A DNA stretch of 64,000 nt from an uncultured Amphritea sp. (GTDB lineage: Bacteria > Pseudomonadota > Gammaproteobacteria > Pseudomonadales > Balneatricaceae). Position 1 is the first letter of the stretch; every line of letters starts with the position of its first letter. Positions 57,436 through 64,000 of this stretch are shown one piece after another. The stretch spans positions 1 through 64,000 of the forward strand of contig NZ_CAKZLP010000041.1 in assembly GCF_937127095.1 (NCBI RefSeq). The letters are read 5' to 3'. Below the pieces are notes generated by a model. It worked only from the letters and a program-made list of their open reading frames with translations. It was not told the origin of the DNA and did no database searches. The translations under genes and the position numbers were made by a program.

Positions 57436-59053
57436 CACTACACTCCTTAGCCGAGCTTGCCTCTACAGCGTCCTCTCCATCAGCGCTCTTTTCATCAGAG
57501 CTCTTTTCATCAGAGATCTCTCCATCAGAGCTCTCTCCATCCGAGCTTAGAGAGATAATATCCGGATGGCTTTCGAGGTAGTCGACGGCGTAGTTAAGCT
57601 CGCCGGAGCTTTCGGCGTGGATGGTGAGTAACGGGTCATGTGGATGTACTTTCTGGCCCAGTTTGACATGGATCTCTAAGCCCGCAGTAGGGTCTAGCGG
57701 AGCCCCCGCCAGTTTAGCAACCTGAGCCAGTTGGCGGTTGTCCACCTGGGTTACAGTGCCTGTTTTATCCGCCATCAGTTTGAACCGATAGGGCGCTTCA
57801 TCCGGCTGCTTCATGCCCCCCTGTGCATTACAGATAGCACAGAATTTTTCCCAGGCGAGACCGCTTTCGAGAACGGCGGTTGCTTTTTCTATGCCGCCGC
57901 CGGCGTCTACAATACCGGCCATCTCAAGCATGGTGCCGGACATGGTCAGAGCTCGCTGCTTCAGATCCTGTGGGGCATCAGTGTCATTTTGCAATACCGC
58001 CATGACGTCTTTAGCTTCCAGTGCTGGCCCGATGCCGTTACCGACCGGCTGGCTGCCATCGGTATAGAGTATCTGAATCTTAATACCCAGCTGTTCACCC
58101 ACTGTCATAAAGGATGCGGCCAGCTTATCTGCTGCTTTCTGGGAACGGACCTTAGCGGTGGGGCCTACCGGGATATCGATCAGCACGTGGGTGGCTCCCG
58201 CGGCAATTTTTTTCGACAGCACGGAGGCGATCAACTGCCCCTCGCTGTCGATATCCAGCGCTCTTTCGACCTGAATCAATATGTCATCGGAAGGGCTGAG
58301 GCGCACCGAGCCGCCCCAGGCAAGGCAGGCACCTTCCTGTTTCACCACCTGTTTCATCTGCTCCAGCGTCAGACTGACTTCGGTCATCGTTTCCATAGTG
58401 TCAGCGGTGCCGGCGGGGGAGGTGATCGCCCGGGAGGATGTCTTGGGCATGGTCAGGCCGCTGGCAGCGAGAATCGATACCACGATCGGCGTAGTGCGGT
58501 TGCCAGGTAAGCCACCGACACAGTGCTTGTCAATGACCATCGGCTGTCCCCAGTCGATGCGGCTGCCGGAATCGATCATCGCCTGGGTAAGTGCGATAAT
58601 CTCAGCATCATTGAGTTTGTCATCACCGCAGGCGGTGATAAATGCAGCAATGTGCACATCCGCATAGCGGCCATCAACGATATCGTTGATGATCTCCTGA
58701 AACTGCTGTTTATTGAGTGGGTGGCCATAGACTTTTGAACGTACATGGGACAGTGACTGCACCGGGCGAGGGTGCGTCAACCAGACGTTGTCATCGGTAT
58801 TCAGTTGTAACCTTAGCCAGGCGGATTCGGAAAAACCGATCTGCCCGCGGCGCAACATTTCGCCGGTAATGATGTTGAGGGTGGCGATAATCTTGCAGTG
58901 TTCGGTGTGCACCAGCACCCGCGACAGGGCAGAGAACCCTTCTGAGCGGCATACCGGGCTATCAGCCCTGAGGTAGATTATCGGTTCCTGGCGGGTGTCT
59001 ATGCCCAGCCTGCGTGCCTGGAGCGTGGTGGCTCGTTCGGGGGTGGAGATCAT
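57416..59053 (-). CDS. Thymidine/AMP phosphorylase-like protein with repetitive tail
   Basis: A 545-residue member of the thymidine phosphorylase family with the N-terminal extension (about 1-90) seen in archaeal AMP phosphorylases. The core has DIVDGRYADVHIAAFITACG, KHCVGGLPGNRTTPIVVSIL, TSSRAITSPAGTADTMETM and DKTGTVTQVDNRQLAQVAK. AMP phosphorylase releases adenine and ribose-1,5-bisphosphate; whether this enzyme uses AMP, CMP or thymidine is not shown. The C-terminal tail (from about residue 500) has five 5-residue repeats of the SSDGE/SSDEK type, from a 15-base tandem repeat in the DNA. Confidence 0.87.
   Translation of the reverse strand: MISTPERATTLQARRLGIDTRQEPIIYLRADSPVCRSEGFSALSRVLVHTEHCKIIATLNIITGEMLRRGQIGFSESAWLRLQLNTDDNVWLTHPRPVQSLSHVRSKVYGHPLNKQQFQEIINDIVDGRYADVHIAAFITACGDDKLNDAEIIALTQAMIDSGSRIDWGQPMVIDKHCVGGLPGNRTTPIVVSILAASGLTMPKTSSRAITSPAGTADTMETMTEVSLTLEQMKQVVKQEGACLAWGGSVRLSPSDDILIQVERALDIDSEGQLIASVLSKKIAAGATHVLIDIPVGPTAKVRSQKAADKLAASFMTVGEQLGIKIQILYTDGSQPVGNGIGPALEAKDVMAVLQNDTDAPQDLKQRALTMSGTMLEMAGIVDAGGGIEKATAVLESGLAWEKFCAICNAQGGMKQPDEAPYRFKLMADKTGTVTQVDNRQLAQVAKLAGAPLDPTAGLEIHVKLGQKVHPHDPLLTIHAESSGELNYAVDYLESHPDIISLSSDGESSDGEISDEKSSDEKSADGEDAVEASSAKECSDENHTI
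57476..57550 (-). repeat. Five tandem 15-base repeats in the phosphorylase coding tail
   Basis: On the coding strand units such as AGCTCTGATGGAGAG and AGCTCTGATGAAAAG follow each other in frame and encode SSDGE, SSDGE, ISDEK, SSDEK, SADGE. The unit length is a multiple of three, so copy number can vary without a frameshift. Confidence 0.92.
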
Positions 59054-59293
59054 CTTTGCTTTGCTCCCTGTCCGGATCTCAGTCTGCTAACACTAACGGC
59101 TAACGAATGAGTCTGGTCGCCAAATAGAATGGTCTTTTAATCTGTTTATAACAGAGAACAATATCGCCTGTACATGATATCGCTACCTATTCAGATGCTT
59201 TAACGGCAGACTGAATTAAGACAGGTGGCGTGAGTCCGGATAGCTGATAGAATGTCGCACACTTCAAAAGCAGATAGAAAAAAGTAGGATATC

Positions 59294-60148
59294 ATGGAAC
59301 GCAGATTCAGACTGGTACTGGCTTGCCCTGATCGATTGGGTATTGTGGCGATGGTAAGTAATTTTATCTCCAGTCATGGGGGCTCTATTGCGGATGCCAA
59401 CCAGCATTCTGATAGCTCTACCGGCTGGTTTTTTATGCGGGTTGAGATTGTCACTGCCTCCAGAAGTTTTGATCGTGAGCAACTAATTGAGCAGTTCACG
59501 CCGATCGCTCAGTCATTCAAAATGCAGTGGGAAATAAGCGATGCAGCGGTGCCTAAGAAAGTGGTGCTGATGGCCAGTCGTGAGTCCCACTGTCTTGCTG
59601 ATCTGCTGTACCGCTATCATGAAGGTGAGCTGGATTGTGAGATCCCCTGTGTGATCTCCAACCATGATGATCTGCGCAGCATGGTCGAGTGGCACGGCAT
59701 TGCCTACCACCATGTGCCGGTTGATCCGAAGGATAAACAGCCGCACTTTGATAAGGTGCATCAGCTGATTGTTGAACATCAGGCGGATACCATCGTGTTG
59801 GCGCGTTATATGCAGATTCTGCCCAGCACAGTGTGCGATATCTACCGCCATAAAATCATCAATATTCACCATAGCTTTCTACCCTCCTTTGCGGGTGCAA
59901 AACCCTACCATCAAGCCCACGAACGGGGTGTTAAACTGATCGGTGCTACCTGTCATTATGTGACAGAAGAACTGGATGCAGGCCCGATTATTGATCAGGA
60001 TGTGGTGCGGGTGACGCATCGTGATCAGCCACAAGAGATGGTGCGTCTGGGTAAGGATGTTGAGAAAACGGTGCTTTCAAGGGGGCTGCGCTGGCATCTC
60101 GAAGACCGGGTGCTGGTGCACGGTAATAAGACCGTGGTATTTAACTAA
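59294..60148 (+). CDS. purU: PurU, formyltetrahydrofolate deformylase
   Basis: A 284-residue protein: N-terminal ACT domain (about 4-80; RFRLVLACPDRLGIVAMVSNF) and formyl-transferase-like domain with NHDDLRSMVEWHGI, HHSFLPSFAGAKPYHQA and GATCHYVTEELDAGP. It hydrolyses 10-formyl-THF to formate and THF, supplying formate for PurT and balancing folate pools. GTAGGAT precedes ATG 59294. Confidence 0.95.
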   Translation: MERRFRLVLACPDRLGIVAMVSNFISSHGGSIADANQHSDSSTGWFFMRVEIVTASRSFDREQLIEQFTPIAQSFKMQWEISDAAVPKKVVLMASRESHCLADLLYRYHEGELDCEIPCVISNHDDLRSMVEWHGIAYHHVPVDPKDKQPHFDKVHQLIVEHQADTIVLARYMQILPSTVCDIYRHKIINIHHSFLPSFAGAKPYHQAHERGVKLIGATCHYVTEELDAGPIIDQDVVRVTHRDQPQEMVRLGKDVEKTVLSRGLRWHLEDRVLVHGNKTVVFN

Positions 60149-60333
60149 AAACAGCTGTGCTCATTCTGTGGGTGGAGGCATTTATTCGCCTAATTGATAG
60201 ACCTCGGACAGTGTTTTGTTGTTAGCAGCTGGGCTAAGATAAGCTCATTAAAAATGAGCCCGTAAAAATCTCAATAAAAAAGAGTCGGTTCGACCGGCCG
60301 TTAGATTTCTGATATCCGCCTGGAGGATACTCG

Positions 60334-60741
60334 ATGTTGCGATCTGTTAAAGCCAGCGATTATATGGCTGAAAAGCTGATTACATTTACGCCTGAAACTG
60401 ATCTGTTTGAAGCGATAAATCTGCTGCTGAAATACCGGATTACCGGAGCCCCGGTTATTGGTGCAAATGGCGAGTTGGTTGGGCTGCTGTCCGAGGCTGA
60501 TTGTCTTAAAGCGATTCTGACCCTGACCTATCATGAAGAGGAGATGGGCGGTAAAGTGGGTGATTATATGTCGCCCGAGGTGTTTACCATCTCCCACGAT
60601 GCCGACATTATCTCTGTGGCAGAAGAGTTTATTATCAATAAAAGGCGTCGCTTGCCGGTGATAAAAAATGGTAAACTGATCGGCCAGATCAGTCGCCGTG
60701 ATGTGCTGCGCGCAGTCGAACAGTTTGCTCAGGATGGCTGA
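60334..60741 (+). CDS. CBS-pair domain protein
   Basis: A 135-residue protein that is just two CBS domains (about 5-60 and 75-130): LLKYRITGAPVIGANGELVGLLSEADC and RRLPVIKNGKLIGQISRRDVLRA. CBS pairs bind adenosine-type ligands and regulate partner proteins. GGAGGATAC precedes ATG 60334. No partner obvious. Confidence 0.92.
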   Translation: MLRSVKASDYMAEKLITFTPETDLFEAINLLLKYRITGAPVIGANGELVGLLSEADCLKAILTLTYHEEEMGGKVGDYMSPEVFTISHDADIISVAEEFIINKRRRLPVIKNGKLIGQISRRDVLRAVEQFAQDG

Positions 60742-60952
60742 TCGGTTTTGTATCAGGGCCGCCGGTTGTGGGTGTGCATCAGGCTGAGTGTGTTTGCATA
60801 AGCAGGTCGCTATTAGCTCGGCATAATTTTTACGCACATCCTACCCCTGCGTCGTTACACGCCTGAGTAACCGGGCCTGCTTGTCAGGCACCGGTTAGCT
60901 GAGTTGGCGGCCTTGTTGTTTTTACTTTCTGCTTTAGATTTATGGAATCATT

Positions 60953-61870
60953 ATGAGCTTCCGCTTTCCGGAAAAACCCGTACTGTTTTATCCTTCGCTG
61001 GCACGTACGGCAGGCTCTGATGAAGCGATCCTTCTGGCTATCTACCACGATTATATTCAAATTCACGGGCTACCGGATAAGTCGGGCTATCCTTCCGCGG
61101 TTTTAAGTCGCTCCGAATGGCTGTCGCTGACCGGTTTCTGGGATGAAGAAAAACTGGCGATGACGACCAGTAGTCTGGTGTCTCAGGGTTATATTCAGGC
61201 CTCTTTTGGTCATGGCCGGGCGATTAAACTGGCGTTGTTGATCCCGATAGATCAGCATTCCGCACCATCGTCTGCTGCATCCTCTTCACCGGTGTTCCCG
61301 GATGAGCCGCCCTCTCCGCCGGTGATGGTTCAGGATCTGCCGGTGGTTGAACAACCGCCGGAACGCAGTGAGATCAGTCGCCGGGTGCATCAGGCGCAGC
61401 CTCGCAGACTGGGTCCTGCACCGACCTTTGGTGGCAGTATCGGCTGGTCGAAAAGCCGTCAGGTTACCCCCAGTCGTGAAACTACAGCGGAGAACGACTT
61501 TGCCAGTCGGTTGAATGAGATCGAACAGAAAAACCAGAAGCTGCAGCCGATGTCCCTTGGGTGGCGTCCCTCGCAGATGCTACTGGATATGTTACCCCGT
61601 CACAGTATTCCGCAGCCGTTTGCAGAAGGCCTGCTGGACGAGTTTATACTCTACTGGCTGGATAAAGATCGCAAAGAATCCAACTGGGACCAGAAATTCC
61701 TTGCCTGGGTTAAGCGGGAGTGGGTTAATCAACAAACACGGGATGCACGCAAACAGCGGGCAGAACAAGCAAATAAAGGTGTAAGCCATGAAAACACCCG
61801 GCCAGATAATCGGGAAAAGCGCCAGCGGGTTACCGCAGCCATCATGGACATCAAGGACACCGACTGGTGA
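60953..61870 (+). CDS. DnaT-like primosomal protein
   Basis: A 305-residue protein: N-terminal winged-helix-like domain (about 1-100), a Pro/Ser-rich linker (about 100-190) and a C-terminal DnaT-type single-strand DNA-binding domain (about 200-260; MSLGWRPSQMLLDMLPRHSI, and YWLDKDRKESNWDQKFLAWV with aromatic residues). DnaT helps PriA and PriB reload the replicative helicase at stalled forks in E. coli. Its gene overlaps that of a lambda-P-like protein by 83 bases, suggesting they act together. Confidence 0.84.
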   Translation: MSFRFPEKPVLFYPSLARTAGSDEAILLAIYHDYIQIHGLPDKSGYPSAVLSRSEWLSLTGFWDEEKLAMTTSSLVSQGYIQASFGHGRAIKLALLIPIDQHSAPSSAASSSPVFPDEPPSPPVMVQDLPVVEQPPERSEISRRVHQAQPRRLGPAPTFGGSIGWSKSRQVTPSRETTAENDFASRLNEIEQKNQKLQPMSLGWRPSQMLLDMLPRHSIPQPFAEGLLDEFILYWLDKDRKESNWDQKFLAWVKREWVNQQTRDARKQRAEQANKGVSHENTRPDNREKRQRVTAAIMDIKDTDW

Positions 61871-62588
61871 TTCTGAAGCGGCTGCTGAATCTACGGTAAT
61901 CAGCAACCAGACCAAAACCCTGATCAATATGCTGTTTGCCCGCTTTATGGCAATTTACGGGCATAAGTTTAAAAGCTGTTTTGAAACTCAGGATGAGATT
62001 CGCATCGCTAAGCGCGAATGGGCGCTGAGTATGCAGGGATATAGCGAAGCGGAACTGGTGTCAGCAATCAATCGCTGTAAAGAGACCCTGGCGTGGATGC
62101 CGACGATCTCTGAATTTATCACCATCCTGAACGAGCAGAGTGGTAATTTTGGCCTGCCTCCGGCGAAGATCGCCTATGAGGAGGTGTGCCGCTATGCCGA
62201 CCATCCAACCCAGCATGACTGGACCCATGTGGCGCTTTACCATGCTGGTAAAGCCACCGGTTGGTTCCGGCTGCGCAGCGAAACAGAGGATCGGGTTTTT
62301 CCGGACTTTCTCTATAACTATCAGGTGATCTGTCGCCGGGTGCGGGCGGGAGAAAATCTCTCAATTGAGGTGCCTGTTGCGCTGGAAAATAAAAGTGATA
62401 ACACCCTGGTGGAGTTTATCCAGCGCTGGGGAGAGCAACAGAAACTAAGCCCTGAGAAAGCCAGTACATTGCTGTTCTATCTCACCAAACCGGCAGGTAC
62501 GGATATCCGCGAACGCTTCCGCCAGGCCAGCCAGCAACGGGCTGAAAGCTGGGGGCTATGTATTAAGCTGCCAGATGATTATCAATAA
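61788..62588 (+). CDS. Lambda P-like replication protein (helicase loader)
   Basis: A 266-residue protein. The central part, TKTLINMLFARFMAIYGHKFKSC (with family continuation), WALSMQGYSEAELVSAINRC, PTISEFITILNE, resembles phage lambda replication protein P, which loads DnaB by a mechanism different from DnaC. AAAGGTG lies six bases before ATG 61788, supporting a start inside the upstream gene. The chromosomal dnaT-loader pair takes the place of the dnaT-dnaC pair in enterobacteria. The first 35 or so residues look unstructured. Confidence 0.82.
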   Translation: MKTPGQIIGKSASGLPQPSWTSRTPTGDSEAAAESTVISNQTKTLINMLFARFMAIYGHKFKSCFETQDEIRIAKREWALSMQGYSEAELVSAINRCKETLAWMPTISEFITILNEQSGNFGLPPAKIAYEEVCRYADHPTQHDWTHVALYHAGKATGWFRLRSETEDRVFPDFLYNYQVICRRVRAGENLSIEVPVALENKSDNTLVEFIQRWGEQQKLSPEKASTLLFYLTKPAGTDIRERFRQASQQRAESWGLCIKLPDDYQ

Positions 62589-62763
62589 AAATACCGATAT
62601 GAGTTCTCTTCAGGTGGTGAAATAACCACCTGAAGTGCTGCTCCTCTTCATCAATCCGCAACAACTGATCGCGCCTTAGTTTATCTATCCTTATTTCTCT
62701 ATTCTTACTTATCGACCTATAGCCATTGAATAACCCTCTTGCCAGATGGTGTCGCTTTTTCGT

Positions 62764-62804
62764 GTCATAGGTTATGTCGCCAATTCCTGTCATAAAACCT
62801 AAAT
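62764..62804 (+). promoter_or_regulatory. Possible Pho box upstream of pstS
   Basis: CTGTCAT at 62787-62793 is a perfect PhoB half-site; TGTCA at 62763-62767 and TGTCG at 62775-62779 lie upstream. The spacing of 12-13 bases is longer than the 11-base PhoB period, so the site is tentative. Confidence 0.45.
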
Positions 62805-62878
62805 CTTAGTGACACAAAAGATAAACATAGCTTCGTTACTATGTGACTCCTCTCATTTTCTTGCGATCAGGAATATTT

Positions 62879-63958
62879 ATGAAACTATTTGCAACGACAA
62901 TAGCAATGGCAAAAAACACAAAATCAGTTGTTTTAGTGAGTGCGCTCATTGGTGCGATGTCTGCAGCATCAGTGGCTCATGCAGACCTGAAGTTGAATGG
63001 TTCCGGCGCAAGTTTCCCAGCGCCGATTTATAACAAGTGGTTTAAAGACTATAGCAAAATCACTGATGGCGTTCGTATCGACTACCAATCTAAGGGTAGC
63101 GGCGCTGGTATCCGTGACTTTATCAACGAGACTGTAGACTTTGCTGCCAGCGACGCTGCAATGAAAGATAAAGAGATCGCACAGGTTAAACGCGGTGCCA
63201 TTCTTCTGCCAATGACGGCCGGTGAAGTTGTTCTGTCATACAACCTTGACGGTGTTGAAGAGCTTAAGCTTCCTCGTGATGTCTACCCGGCAATCTTTAT
63301 GGGTGAAATCACTCAGTGGAACGACCCGAAAATTGTTGCAGCGAACCCGGGTGTAAAACTGCCTGATTCAAAAATCACTGTCGTTGTTCGTTCTGACTCC
63401 AGTGGTACAAGCTATGTTTACACCAACCACCTGTCTGCTATCAGCCCTGAATTCAAAGCCGCCGTTGGCGCAGCAAAATCTCCAAACTGGCCAACGACCG
63501 GTACTCTGGTTAAAGCGCCTAAAAATGATGGTGTAACCGCAACGATTAAACAAACCCCCGGGTCAATCGGCTACATTGAATACGGTTTTGCTAAATTGAC
63601 CAAAATGCCAACCGCTATTCTTCAGAACCAAAAAGGTAAGTTTATCGCTGCGGGTGGTGAAACCGGTGCTGCAGCATTAGCAACCACTACTTTCCCGGAT
63701 GCAAACCTGCCGGGTAGTGATGTTCCTGACCTGCGCGCATGGGCAACCGATCCTGCAGGTGATAATGCTTACCCAATTGCTTCATTCACCTGGTTGCTGG
63801 TGTACAAAGACCAGGATGATGCCAAAGCTGAAGCGATGAAAAATCTGATCGAATATATGGTGACTACGGGTCAGGAGTCTGCTGAATCTATGGGTTACAT
63901 CCCATTACCTGCGAACGTAGTTGAGAAAGTACGTAATGCATCAAAAATGATCAAGTAA
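62879..63958 (+). CDS. pstS: PstS, phosphate ABC transporter binding protein
   Basis: A 359-residue periplasmic phosphate-binding protein: signal peptide (cleavage after AHA), then LKLNGSGASFPAPIYNKWF, SKGSGAGIRDFINETVDFAASDA, and VVVRSDSSGTSYVYTNHLS with the phosphate-site Ser and Asp residues. It delivers phosphate to PstCAB and is normally under PhoB control. ATG 62879 has AGGAAT upstream; the longer frame from 62843 adds 12 residues without family support. The other pst genes would lie beyond the right edge. Confidence 0.94.
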   Translation: MKLFATTIAMAKNTKSVVLVSALIGAMSAASVAHADLKLNGSGASFPAPIYNKWFKDYSKITDGVRIDYQSKGSGAGIRDFINETVDFAASDAAMKDKEIAQVKRGAILLPMTAGEVVLSYNLDGVEELKLPRDVYPAIFMGEITQWNDPKIVAANPGVKLPDSKITVVVRSDSSGTSYVYTNHLSAISPEFKAAVGAAKSPNWPTTGTLVKAPKNDGVTATIKQTPGSIGYIEYGFAKLTKMPTAILQNQKGKFIAAGGETGAAALATTTFPDANLPGSDVPDLRAWATDPAGDNAYPIASFTWLLVYKDQDDAKAEAMKNLIEYMVTTGQESAESMGYIPLPANVVEKVRNASKMIK

Positions 63959-64000
63959 TCTGATCACTTTCAAAATGGGTTAGTCAATGCTGTAAGTGCC

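Noticed and set aside
57368..57550. Plus-strand frame of repeated Ile-Arg-Ala-Leu residues
   Set aside because: It is the antisense shadow of the 15-base coding repeat in the phosphorylase gene.

Overview
The window is about 64 kb of a chromosome from a marine gammaproteobacterium, most like the Oceanospirillales (Oceanospirillaceae) or neighbouring Pseudomonas-like groups. That placement is an inference from gene content and order: kdsD-kdsC-lptCAB-rpoN-hpf-ptsN-rapZ-npr, mlaFEDCB-ibaG-murA-hisG-hisD-algW/degS-Nif3-zapG, fxsA-groESL, a DnaT/lambda-P-like loader pair and an iron-sulfur fumarase. Most of it is ordinary housekeeping sequence of roughly 50-55% GC. I saw no rRNA, tRNA, CRISPR array or intact transposase.

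Layout. 1-745: a chimeric left end in which in-frame pieces of a DprA-like and a YhiN/HI0933-like protein abut a broken mgtE. 750-9700 (minus strand): PTS-Ntr, sigma-54 and LPS-transport cluster, then a cation/Ca exchanger. 9900-18900: Mla phospholipid transport, ibaG, murA, hisGD, a periplasmic stress protease and a Nif3-like gene. 19000-31700: zapG, a GntR/acuI pair, a soluble chemoreceptor fused to a solute-binding domain, nnrS, and a vitamin B12 group (btuF, adenosyltransferase, btuB with a cobalamin riboswitch), ppk2 and panE. 31800-49400: YajQ, an AmpG-like transporter, tpm, adenine deaminase, fabG-like, fxsA, groESL, thpR, trhP, a UbiA-type prenyltransferase, fumarase, cytochrome c and a flavodoxin. 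50000-55200: an AT-richer, gene-poor accessory stretch with a small unknown gene, an EamA exporter, a Fic protein, and a DUF1330 gene followed directly by an integron attC-like site. 55200-64000: an operon of AMP/thymidine-phosphorylase-like, PRPP-synthetase-like, alkB and nitroreductase genes, then purU, a CBS protein, dnaT-like and lambda-P-like loader genes, and pstS.

Functional themes. The envelope genes supply Kdo and the LPS bridge (kdsC, kdsD, lptABC), retrograde lipid transport (mla), peptidoglycan precursor (murA) and periplasmic proteolysis. npr, rapZ, ptsN and rpoN form the nitrogen/PTS signalling group. The B12 genes form a salvage set in which btuB is under a riboswitch.

The most unusual signals are non-coding. 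(1) A dispersed hairpin-repeat family lies at five loci (21.8, 35.7, 36.4, 50.2 and 55.1 kb). It has a GCTTTTTCTAGC-like leader and TCTAGC spacers, and its stems differ in sequence but keep their pairing; at two loci it forms the 3' end of a gene. (2) A lone attC-like site and cassette. (3) Several short tandem arrays with 13-16 bp units, two sharing an ACAAGARCTY core. Among proteins, the cytosolic MCP-plus-binding-protein fusion and the AMP-phosphorylase-like/PRPP-synthetase-like operon stand out.
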